64,000 nucleotides of DNA, taken from the NCBI GenBank assembly GCA_963971575.1, contig OZ020620.1:35479992-35543991 (forward strand), written 5' to 3'. This document shows positions 54,698 through 64,000 of this stretch, one piece after another. Below the pieces are notes generated by a model, which was not told the DNA's origin, did not search any database, and was given only the letters and a program-made list of their open reading frames with translations. A program made the position numbers and the translations under genes. This DNA comes from Liopterus haemorrhoidalis. Taxonomy: Eukaryota; Arthropoda; Insecta; Coleoptera; Dytiscidae. How positions within the stretch are numbered: position 1 is the first letter of the stretch; each line of letters begins with the position of its first letter.

Positions 54698-55634
54698 ATA
54701 TCCATAAACCAAGAAAAAACATTCCATGAACAGTTGTGAAGTAATGAACATAAAAAATTAACACTAAAATCTTATAATACAATATTTATTTATTTATTTA
54801 ATTCAAAACCAGTGAAATTACAAGTGAAAATAGTTTTTGAACATTTAAATTACATAAACCAGATTCACTAAAGTTATGTTATTTAAAAACTAAACAAAAA
54901 AAAAAAAAAACTTGAAGTTTCCGAATTTTTTAAAAACGAATTAAAAAGTATATAATAGTTTATTTCAGTATTTTAGTTTAAACATTTAACCACAGAGGCG
55001 TTAGCTACTCGTTTTGTATAATTTATACCATATATTTAATACTTTTCTTTTCATAAAGTTCGTTCTACATTATACTTTTTTGCGAAGCACTACAGAGTTT
55101 TTGCGTAGTACTGACGTAAAAAGTATAATGTTAAACACAATACTTCTTTCCAACTTTCGATGCTACACTACAAACTACACTATTTTCAAAACTACCTCCG
55201 GTCAAATTTTGTATGACAGTTGTATACTTCTCAGTCGTACCAACTACCAACATTTAAGTTTTTGTTTACAACTTAACTTTACAACTTAACTTTTAGAAGT
55301 TTATTAAGTTGATAAGAAGTTTATTTAGAACATATATTTAAATATAAACTTAAAGCACAATTAAACAATATTTATAAATTGGTTACTACAATTGGTTCTA
55401 TAACCAAACTGTTGTATTGTCACCTGAACCTAAAATTTTTTAAGTTGACATGGAAGAGTATCACAAAGTAATAAAATATGGAAGGTATCGCTGTCTCTTA
55501 TTTTTTTCCCCCACTATATTCTGTAGTATCAAAAGTTGAAATGACGTCAGAGTTGGATAATATTAAAAAAATTATAATGTTGAACGGACTTAACTAATAG
55601 CACAATTTTAAAAAGGAGGCAATTTTTGAATGGC
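54698..55634. other. Awh 3' UTR and flank
   Basis: AT-rich sequence without ORFs of note. The first part is presumably 3' UTR. A 13-bp inverted pair (CATTATACTTTTT at 55068, AAAAAGTATAATG at 55119) encloses a short spacer. Confidence 0.5.
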
Positions 55635-55642
55635 ATCATAAC

Positions 55643-56558
55643 TAGAGATGGGTCGTTCATGAACGAACCGGCTCGCTGAGCCGGCTCAGTACACTGACCG
55701 AAGTGACACGGTTCACCACATTGAAATGAGCCGACTCACGGCTCACTGTATAGTTTCAAGTTTACAGGATACGATTGGTCGGGCGATTGTGAGCAGTGAC
55801 CGGAGTGATCCGGATCTGGATCGATGTCATGTTGAACTTCGCGAGAACTCGGCTTGTAATGTATTATCATAAAGTGTATTTTGTCATCAATTTATAGGGC
55901 AGTTTATTTGAAACTAATAGGCTTAGTCTGTATTTTCTTACAACCATACTATATAAAAATATTAAATATATTGTCCAAATCCCAGATGTCCGATTTATAA
56001 GGGCAATAAACATCGCCATAAATTTAACACATCTAGTTTAAATTACAGTAGCTACATAAAGTGAATTGTTTGTTTCAAAAATGTTAGATAAGAGCCGGGG
56101 CTAAGCGACGTTCTACCTACGAGCGAACGACCGACAACTGACCGGGTCTAAGCAAGAGCCGGCTCTAAGCGACGTTCTACCTACGACCGAACGACCAACA
56201 ACTGACCGGGTCTAAGCAAGAGCCGGCTCTAAACGACGTTCTACCTACGACCGAACGACCGACCGACCTGTGTCTCGGGATCATGTTTACAGTTCATATA
56301 TTGCAAGAACTGGCTCTAAGCGACGTTCTACCTACGAACGAACGACTGACCGACCTGTGTCTCGGGATCATGTTTACAGTTCATATATTGCAAGAACCGG
56401 CTCTAAGCGACGTTCTACCTACGAACTAACGACCGACCTGTGTCTCGGAAACATGTTTACTTAACCGGATCACTGAGCTGGATCAATGAACCTGCTCCAC
56501 AAACTGAACGACCTCCACTGATCCGGTTCCGCAAACTGAGCCGAAATTCCCATCTCTA
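55643..56558. mobile_element. hAT (Buster-like TIR) element with internal tandem repeat
   Basis: TIR TAGAGATGGG at both ends in inverted orientation, with ATCATAAC duplicated exactly at 55635-55642 and 56559-56566. It is 916 bp and GC-rich relative to its surroundings, with no transposase. Subterminal regions are full of GAGCCGGCTC-type motifs. The TAGRGATGGG-style TIR is known from Buster-type hATs. Confidence 0.92.
56100..56460. repeat. Tandem repeat with 64- and 87-bp periods inside the hAT element
   Basis: The anchor AAGCGACGTTCTACCTACGA occurs at 56103, 56167, 56231 (AAACGACG variant), 56318 and 56405, giving steps of 64, 64, 87 and 87 bp. The longer unit adds GTGTCTCGGGATCATGTTTA. Because 87 is a multiple of three, an artefactual 64-residue ORF with an exact peptide repeat appears. 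Confidence 0.92.
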
Positions 56559-56566
56559 ATCATAAC

Positions 56567-57012
56567 CTATTTTTGGGAAATTCTATCGTTTATTAAATCT
56601 ATTATATTTATATGTTCTTTTTTTAAATAATTATATAACTTTTGTGAATCTGGTAAAATTTCAACAAGTGCAATATTTATCTTAACGTAATTATAAATAA
56701 GCTCACTGTAAATAGTAAACAAAATGCATTTTGAACAAACGAATTGTTGAAAGATTTAATTGTCTTTTGATAACTTAAGTCGATTGTTCATGGTGCCAAG
56801 TGATTGCTTAAAAGTACTAACTTGTTATATTTAGGTATTTATTAATTGTAAATATTATTATTAAACATGAATACTCTCAAAGTTACATTGTGTTATAAAT
56901 GTATCATATTCAATATTAAATATAAGCACTATTAAAAATATATATCATAGTATTAATTAAATAAAAGAACCAACTCAACAATAAATCGAAAAAAATCAAT
57001 TAATACTGTAGC
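56567..57012. other. AT-rich spacer, no gene recognised
   Basis: Nothing supported. Confidence 0.45.
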
Positions 57013-57202
57013 CCAGTGGTGTCCAATTATTTCATATAATGGGGCAATTAATTCTAGATATTGTCGCAATTATGGTATAATTGTATTCAAATGTCCCAAT
57101 TCCTTGAGCAGCCTTTAGGCTGTGTAGGTCAAGGTTGCTGACGTACGGTTTTGGGAATTATAGAATGTGCAGGGTGTTGCGGGATGTGAGTATTGTCTAC
57201 AG

Positions 57203-58158
57203 CAAGGGTGTCAAACTGGCGGCCCACTACTTGCATTTTAGCGGCCCGTAACGACTTCTTATACTATAATATTTTTTTATACTATATATAGTATAAACAT
57301 TTATTTGAACGAAAATACCTCGTGACAGAAGCTGTCCGGGCTGCGGCGTCAAGACTTCGGCAAGGGCGGAAAACCAATAGTCAGGCAATAACTGTTGCAG
57401 TTAGCCGTGCGATAGTCGGTAGATCAGCGATTCCCCGTGATTCCAAATAATACTCTCGTAAGCATAGCTTTCAAATACCACTTTCCTATAGGTGCAACTG
57501 CTGTGTACAGTACCAGTACGCTGATTTTGACTCGTTTTTGTTTTGTTGTTCGATAAAGCAAATATTTTGGCAAAATTTAATTGTTATTATTTAAATGTTA
57601 TTTCCTTACTTCCTTCAAATAAATATTCAGAAAAATGGAGGAAAATAAAAAACAGAATAAGTAACAATATAAATATAGGTTTTTCCAAACGCTGAGATAG
57701 AACTAGAGTTTGAAATCTAGTAATTTTTATCTATTAATTTGGACTTATGGTCATTTTGTGTAAGCTTTGTAAATCATACTCACATTGCAAATTCTAGATT
57801 AAATTGATTGTTATTATAAAATGTTATTTAATTTTAATTTTTTGTCATTCTTAATAAAAATTTCCCATTTATTATTATTATTATTTTTTTTTTATCTTCA
57901 AAATATGTGAAAATGTATTCAAATTTTTAATAAATGACATCGTCTCTATGGTTTCACTGTTGGAATTTTTAATTTTCACATACCAACGTTAGACTTGAAA
58001 TTATCCAAGCAAGGTTCCTTCTCGTGACAACCTTAAAGAACGAAATTCCCATTTAGTTCCGCCTAAACGTTTGGAATAGCCTGTACATAACGTGCGGCCC
58101 GCGTAAATTTGACTTGTTAGAAAAATGGCCCGGGACTGAAATGGGTTTGACACCCTTG
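57203..58158. mobile_element. hAT-type MITE with perfect 8-bp TSD
   Basis: CAAGGGTGTCAAAC at the left and its inverted copy GTTTGACACCCTTG at the right. GTCTACAG is duplicated exactly at 57195-57202 and 58159-58166. Subterminal GGCGGCCC / GGCCCGGG motifs. No transposase. It hosts the nested family P MITE. Confidence 0.92.
57678..58083. mobile_element. Family P MITE nested in the hAT MITE
   Basis: Matches 3411-3817 end to end, with a degenerate left TIR (GGTTTTTCCAAACGC) and a better right TIR (CGTTTGGAATAGCCTG). TA is at 57676-57677 and 58084-58085. This is the most divergent full-length copy in the window. Confidence 0.85.
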
Positions 58159-58577
58159 GTCTACAGGGTTTCCCCACGTGTTCACCTCGTGAGGATACCT
58201 GGAGTGGTTCGACCGATCCTGGAGAATCCTGGGCAAGATCGAGACTAACATCAGCTTCTAAACGGACAACACCAGCAGCCATTTTTCCAACAATTGCATT
58301 CTTATGTAAATTCGGGCCTGCGGGTCATAGTTTGGGCACCTCTGCTGTATGCGATCAGTAGAACCTGCCTTTTTCATAGAGGGGACTATGTGCAAATAAT
58401 TTTTTGAGAGCCAAAACATTTCTTAACAAAAAAATCTAACATCTCTATTTGAAAAATAATAATAATAAATAAAATTAGTTTTCATTGAAGAGAATGCTTT
58501 TAATATAATGTCTATAATAATCAATTACTCCTGTAGCTAATCAGAATACTCTAAATTTAAATTAACCAATAGAGATC

Positions 58578-59432
58578 GTAGGTAAAAATTGTAGCCAAAC
58601 GGCTAAACCTAGAGTGTTGAAATTTGGCATGCTTATACAACTCTTTGACCCGCACATAGAAAAAATACTAAAACATCTAAAAAACATACCCCCCTAAAAA
58701 TATAAACAAATATGTGGTCATCGAAAACAAAAATATTTTTTTTAAATTACGAGTAGGGTATCAAATGAAAGCCCTTAGTACGTGGATTAAAGATCAAATT
58801 TTTATTTTTGAAAAATAAATTATTTTGATGCCTTTTTTGCCAAAATTGTGCAAAAAAAATTTTGTCCCACACCTTGTAGCCCAGATGGTTTAAACTAAAA
58901 ATCTAAAAAAATTCTAAGTAATGTATATTGGTGTGAACCGAAATAATACAACAGAAATTTTTGATCAGATTATGTTTTCGGAAAATAACGCATTTTTTGT
59001 GGTTTTTGGTTCACAAAGTACAAAAGTTATACCAATGTAAGACACTCACATGCAAGGCGTACGATGGCGTTATTGGTTAGAGCACTGGTGTCGTAAGCTA
59101 AAACTCGCTGGTAAGCGAAGGGTTTCGAGTTCGAGTATTGAGTGAATTTTATTTTTTCTGTTTTTTTTTTTTGCATTTTTATTATGTTGAAATTATTTTG
59201 TCAAAATTCTAGTTATATTTTGACAAATGTTGTATTTAATTTTTAAGAGCGTAAATTTAATAATTATCTTATTATATGATTAACAGACGATAAATTATTT
59301 TAAAAATATCGTTCATTTTGTCGTGATTACTACAAAGTAAAATTTGTCCTACACACTCAGCATACCGCCTTCACTTATTATATACCTGCGAAACCCTGAA
59401 ATGTGTGAATATTCACACTTCACATCAATTTT
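58578..59432 (+). repeat. Family B repeat, 5'-truncated copy
   Basis: Begins at GGTAAAAATTGTAGCCAAAC, exactly after where the TCTG tract would end, and continues to the terminal palindrome at about 59404-59419. The tRNA-like segment at 59065-59150 is present but its A box is mutated (TGGCGTTATTGG). Confidence 0.85.
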
Positions 59433-59439
59433 TTTTTAG

Positions 59440-59565
59440 GTCGTCACTTGTATTTTAAAAGTGAGGATCTTTTTTTTAGGTCATCAATTTATATTTTCAT
59501 AATTTAAATAATTTTGTCTTCCGGGCCCCCCCTAACAAAAATTCCTGGGTGCGCCATTGATTTCT
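59440..59565. repeat. Short dispersed repeat ending in CCTGGGTGCGCCATTG
   Basis: AGGTCATCA, CATAATTTAAATAATTTTGT and AAAATTCCTGGGTGCGCCAT recur in the same order at 63395-63525. The TTTTTTTTAGGTCRTCA motif is also internally doubled in both. Class unknown. Confidence 0.7.
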
Positions 59566-59665
59566 ACTGTGTGTTCTTTCATAGTTCAGTATATGTATTT
59601 ACAGAATAAGTAGAGTGAAAATAAAAATTAGTTGTACAGTTGTGAAATGAGTAAAATTTCTTAAT

Positions 59666-59927
59666 TGGTCACGACTAGCAGTTGCTCTTATGAAGTATCA
59701 GAGTAATGCAGATACTGATAGAGAAGCAACAAATTCAAACTATGGGCGTCCTTCAAAAAACAGTTTATCAGATGTCATCAGATTTGATAATATTGGTCAT
59801 CTAATAATAGACATGAAAAGAATGTAAAAAAAAATGCAGTTTGTGTAAGAGCAATTCCATTTATTTATGTGTAAAATGTAAAGTACATCTGTGCCCAGAG
59901 TGTTTGGAAATGTTTCATTCCAAATAA
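59666..59927 (+). pseudogene. piggyBac transposase C-terminal fragment
   Basis: Frame 1 reads WSRLAVALMKYQSN, NYGRPSKNSL and VIRFDNIGHLI. After a frameshift at about 59827 it continues as KKCSLCKSNSIYLCVKCKVH and LCPECLEMFHSK, then TAA. The C-x2-C...C-x2-C-x2-H-x2-C-x2-C...H pattern is the piggyBac C-terminal cysteine-rich (RING/PHD-like) domain that binds the TIR. The catalytic domain is absent and I see no flanking TTAA pair. Confidence 0.85.
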
Positions 59928-60149
59928 GTTCATATTTCATTCATAAATAAAATAATTTGCTTATGACATGTTTACTTATATTTGATACTGTTATTAGCCA
60001 AGGGTGCATCCTTATATTCATGTAGAGTTAAGCATATACATTTTTTCAAAATGCAATAATTGTCTAAGTTGATGTATATTAATTAATTTGCATTACAAGT
60101 TTTGTGAAAAATATTGTTTCTTAATAGCTTGGCTATTAATCTAATCAAA

Positions 60150-60270
60150 AAATTTTTACGTACGTTTCTGGTTCAGATCTGTGAGCATTACTTAGATTTT
60201 TTTCAGATTGTTAGTTTAACCCTTTTAGGCTAAGGTGTGGGACAGTATTTTTTTAAAGTACATTTTTGGA
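60150..60270 (-). repeat. Family B core fragment
   Basis: TTACTTAGATTTTTTTCAG followed by GTTTAAC and GGTGTGGGACAGTATTTTTTT is the reverse complement of the family B block seen on + at 49257-49320, diverged. Confidence 0.6.
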
Positions 60271-60589
60271 AGAAAACATTAAAAAACATACAAACCTTAT
60301 AAAATGAAGGTAAAAAAGTGGTACCAGTTATAATATGTGAACTTCCGTTTAGGCCAAATATAGGCTGGATTTACGGTCCCCGAAGTTCCATTTTTTCTTT
60401 TTTTGTTCATCACTTCGTTTAGTTTTCTCATTTCAACTTTCTTTAGAAGCTCATTCTATGCATTCTGCTTTGTCATTGTTTAAGATATGTTGTTAATGCT
60501 GTTTCAACTTAATGAAAATAAAAATCTTAATTCGACACTGATTTTGGTATGAGGTTTAAAATAAGTTGTGTTGCAGATGAATGTAGAAA

Positions 60590-62940
60590 ATTTTAAAAAA
60601 TCTGCTCCAGTTTTGGCAGAAATTGGATATTTAAACAACTCAAATCTCAAATAACTCTTTTTACGTATCACTTATTAATCTGATAGCATTTTGACCTTCA
60701 GTAACAAAACATTATTTTTGTTGACACCTGCTGCCCCCAATTAATATATTGAAAACTAATTAACTTGCACCTCTGACCTTCGTAGACGAAAAAATAATTC
60801 CTAAATTTCTTTGACTCCTACTGCCTCCAGTTTTAAATTTTGGAATAACTGACGAATAAATACGAATATTAACGATGAAAAATTCGGTTTTAATTCCAAT
60901 TAATAGGATGAAATGACGTATGTGAACTCATTAATTAAGTGGGTGATCTAATTCCTTAAACTTAATCTGAGAACTAGACCAGATTAACTGAAAACTAGTT
61001 CAAATGCTTATAACTCCTTTATTTATGTACCGATTTTAAAAAACATCACACTTCTGGAATCGTCACATCGAGATGATTCTGTTTGTACCCTCAAAAGTGC
61101 CAAATTCGGACTTTGACAAAAAATTCTGCTCCAGTTTCGGCCGAAAGTGGAGCACCGCTATTACTCGCTTATTTATGGGCCGATATTGTTGGAATTTTGC
61201 ACCGGGGTGTGGAATTAGGTAATCTTTAAGCATGGGGGCACGAAAACGCGATATATGAAGCACAGAGGCCTCAAGAGGCCCCCAAATTTAAAAAATGTTC
61301 ATAACTCGTTTATTTATTAGTTGATTTCGTTGGAATTTGGTACGAGAGCTCAAAATTAATCTTGTGACACAGAAGGAAGTTGAAAATTAAAAAAAAATAG
61401 CTCCAGTTTTTGTCGTAAGTAGATCAGGGCTATAACTTGCTTATTTATGGACCGCTTACGGTGGGTTTTGGCACAGGGGTGTGCAATTAGATAAATTAGT
61501 AAATAAATAAGCTAGTCATAGCCATGCTACAATTTCATCTGAAACTGAAGTATATTTTTGGAAAATTTGAACATTTTGTATCAGCAAGACTCTAATTTTG
61601 AGCCCTAATAGTAAATCTCATCGAAATCAGTCGATAAATAAGAGTGTCAGGTGCTTTTCAAAATTGGGGGCCTCCTGAGGCCCTTGTTCTGTATATATTC
61701 TAATTTGCTCCATCTAAACTTAAAAATTATCTAATTTCATACCTCTGTGCCAAATCCCAGCAATATTGGTCCATAAATAAGCAAGTTACAACCGTGCTCC
61801 AATTTCAGCGAAAACTGGTGCACAATTTTGCCAAATTTTAACATCTATCAATAAGACTCTATTTTCGATCCCTGATAGTAAATCTCATCCAAATCAGTCA
61901 ATAAGTAAGAAAGTTATAGACATTTTTCAACTTTGGGGGCCTCTTGAAGCCCATGTGCACCACATGTCATATTTTCATGCATCTACTTTTAAAGATTATC
62001 TAATTTTACACCTCCATGCAAAATCTCAACGATATCGACCCATAAATAAACGAGTTATAGCCGTGCTCCACTTTCGGCCGAAACTGGAGCAGAATTTTTT
62101 GTCAAAGTCCGAATTTGGCACTTTTAAGAGTATAGACAGAATCACCTTGATGTCTCGATTCCAGAAGTGTGATTTGTTTGAAAATCGGTTCATAAATAAG
62201 GAAGTTATAGACATTTGAACTAGTTTTCACTTAATCCGCGAACTAGTCGCGGATTAAGACTGAGAATTAGACCAGATTAAGTGAAAACTAGTTCAAATGG
62301 CTATAACTTCCTTATTTATGAACTGATTTTCAAAAAAATCACACTTCTGGAATCAGGATATCAAGTTGATTTTGTCTCTACTCTTAAAAGTGCAAAATTC
62401 AGACTTGACAAAAAATTCTGCTCCAGTTTCGCCCGAAAGTAGAGCACGGCTATAACTCACTTATTTCTGGACCGATATCGTTGAGATTTTGCACAGGTGT
62501 GTGAAATTAGGTAATCTTTAAGCGTAGGTACACGAAAACGGGACATATGAAGCACAGAGGCCTCAGATCCCCCAAAGTTGAAAAATTCCCATAACTCGCT
62601 TATTTATGAGTAGATTTCGTTGGAATTCGGTATGAGAACTCAAAATTAATCCTATGACGTAGAAAGATGTTGAAAATTCAAAAAACATGCTTCAGTTTTT
62701 ACCGAAAGTGGGTCAGGGCTATAACTTGCTTATTTATGGACTGATATCGCTGAGATTTGGTACAGAGGTGTGAAAAGGTGTAATATTTGAATGTAGGTGC
62801 ACCAAAATGGAAAATATGCAGAAATAAGGCATCAGGAGGACCCCAAATTTGAAAAATGTCCATAACTCTCATATTTATGAGCAGATTACGTTGGAATTTA
62901 GTATAAGGTCCGGTTACCACAGAATACGAAATAAAATAAC
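60590..62940. repeat. Inverted series of degenerate ~140-bp repeats
   Basis: A motif like ATAACTCGCTTATTTATGG followed by ACCGAT..GTTGGAATTT recurs at about 61006, 61153, 61300 and 61430 on +. It then recurs on the minus strand at about 61620, 61745, 61880, 62020 and 62185, and again on + at 62305, 62450, 62592, 62720 and 62866. Spacing is 125-165 bp. Two or three larger inverted blocks of ~600 bp share long similarity (GCTCCAGTTTCGGCCGAAAG). No coding potential is evident. An additional degraded unit lies near 60595. Confidence 0.85.
62212..62299. repeat. 24-bp perfect inverted arms at the switch point
   Basis: 62212-62235 and 62276-62299 are exact reverse complements over 24 bp (core GAACTAGTTTTCACTTAAT), separated by 40 bp that itself contains CCGCGAACTAGTCGCGG. 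This is where repeat orientation flips from minus to plus. Confidence 0.9.
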
Positions 62941-63394
62941 ATTTATCATGTTTTAAAATTTTGAAACTAAATCAAGAATTTCAGTTGGCGTTTCCACGCG
63001 CCGAGTGCTTATTCATATAGCAAATTTAGTAACTATATCCCAGTAAATCAAAAAAGAAATACACTAAATCAAAAAAAAAAAAAATCAACTTTCAGCAACT
63101 TTCTTCAAATACATTTTTTGCACCTCAAAAGAATAGCAATCAGAAAATATTATGAAGCAGAAAACAAATTAATAATAAAATAAATATCTTTCGATTACCC
63201 TTTAACTGAAATTTTAATTTTTGGTTATGTTCGTAGCATGATCCACTCTCGGATTGTTCACAGGAAGTTTGTAATACATTGGCGACAATCACTGATGCAC
63301 CCAGGGAGCCCCCCCCCATGAAGGAAGGAAATAAAAATAAAAACACACAAACACACTAGAAAATTTTAAAAATAGAGATGAGGACCTTTTTTTT
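62941..63394. other. Spacer, no gene recognised
   Basis: AT-rich; no supported gene. Confidence 0.4.
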
Positions 63395-63535
63395 AATTCG
63401 TCACTTGTATTTTAGAAGTGAGGGAGGACCTTTTTTTTAGGTCATCACTTTATATTTTCATAATTTAAATAATTTTGTCTTCCGCCCCCCTCCCCCAAGA
63501 AAAATTCCTGGGTGCGCCATTGCTCTAAATTATAT
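63395..63535. repeat. Second copy of the CCTGGGTGCGCCATTG repeat
   Basis: Same order of motifs as 59440-59565. The G-rich/C-rich stretch before the end differs (GCCCCCCTCCCCC versus GGGCCCCCCCT). Confidence 0.7.
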
Positions 63536-63579
63536 CAACCAATAGAAAATTATTAGTCCTGTAATCAATGTTTGCATCT

Positions 63580-64000
63580 TTGCACCATCTGTCGATGTTT
63601 TTCTAAAGCTCTGCTGCATAGCGTTAGTGTATCTTCGTAAATCTTTTGAAGTAAAACTGTGCTTTGAAAGACAGCTTTATTATTAGAAAGAGTGGTCGAT
63701 AATTTACTACCAACCTAAAACATGAGATGGCAACACAGCTTTTAAAGCTCGTTCTGCCTTTTTCGTAAAGCTTTGGAACTAAATGTAAAAGTTTTGCTTT
63801 AAAGAAACAGCTTTATTGATTTAAAAGGTTGATAGAAAGCTACTACCCAGCATAAATATTGGATGGAAGCACCAGCTTTTCAAGTCATGTGCTGCCATTT
63901 GCGTAAAGCTGTGTAATTATATGTGAAAGCTGTGCTTTGAAAATACTATATTTATGGCAAGGGTACTTCAGAGCAAAAACATTAGGTGGCAGCACAGCAT
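63580..64000. repeat. Minisatellite of ~125-136 bp units, running off the window
   Basis: GATGGCAACACAGCTTTTAAAG at 63725, GGATGGAAGCACCAGCTTTT at 63861 and GGTGGCAGCACAGCAT at 63985 mark successive diverged units, with an earlier one at about 63590. Each unit has CGTAAAGCT and TGTGCTTTGAAA-type blocks. The array is cut by the window edge. Confidence 0.7.

Larger units (their letters stand above)
57013..58344. mobile_element. Probable outer hAT-type element containing a second hAT
   Basis: Left CAGTGGTGTCCAA and right TTTGGGCACCTCTG are imperfect inverted ends. The flanking octamers CTGTAGCC and CTGTATGC match at only 6 of 8 positions, so this outer boundary is tentative. Confidence 0.5.

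Noticed and set aside
56270..56464. 64-residue ORF with a repeated peptide
   Set aside because: It results from the 87-bp tandem repeat inside a non-coding hAT element.
61063..62218. ORFs of 66 and 87 residues sharing a long peptide in opposite orientations
   Set aside because: Their similarity comes from the inverted ~140-bp repeats and not from a conserved protein.

Overview
The window looks like a stretch of insect genome. It is AT-rich and eukaryotic, with GT-AG introns, and it is packed with mariner, hAT, piggyBac and non-LTR elements. A beetle is plausible from the repeat content, but the sequence does not settle the order. There are no bacterial-type operons, no CRISPR arrays and no functional RNA genes. 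Only one conserved host gene is visible.

That gene is a LIM-homeodomain transcription factor on the + strand, and it matches Arrowhead (Awh, the Lhx6/Lhx8 group). Five coding exons are supported by splice sites, compatible phases and recognisable protein: LIM1 at 26967-27148, LIM2 at 51404-51621, the homeodomain at 51831-52070, and two C-terminal exons at 52283-52393 and 54636-54697. Together they give 270 codons plus a stop. Only the first few residues and the 5' UTR exon(s) are missing. LIM1 and LIM2 are split by a 24.3-kb intron made largely of transposable elements.

Layout. 1-27 kb is upstream (or 5' intronic) DNA. It holds two families of (TCTG)n-bearing repeats, TIR MITEs, hAT elements with exact 8-bp target duplications, decayed mariners, broken LINEs, and a 200-N gap lying between the two members of a diverged duplication. 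27-51 kb is the big Awh intron. It holds a Tc1-like element with long TIRs, a three-deep nest (a mariner split by a hAT MITE, itself split by an apparently intact 5.5-kb non-LTR retrotransposon with ORF1 and a 1225-residue ORF2), several MITEs, an 18-copy 167-bp satellite array, and a small ORF with a signal-peptide look. 51-55 kb holds the compact 3' half of Awh, whose last intron contains a 620-bp near-perfect hairpin and a LINE fragment. 55-64 kb is repeat-rich 3' flank: a hAT element carrying an internal 64/87-bp tandem repeat, a nested hAT/hAT/MITE locus, a piggyBac C-terminus, an inverted series of degenerate ~140-bp repeats, and a terminal ~130-bp minisatellite.

I found no convincing new multi-gene system. 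The most interesting material is genomic architecture: the nested potentially active LINE inside a developmental gene, a satellite whose monomer contains a piece of a dispersed repeat family, and repeat families built around the same microsatellite.
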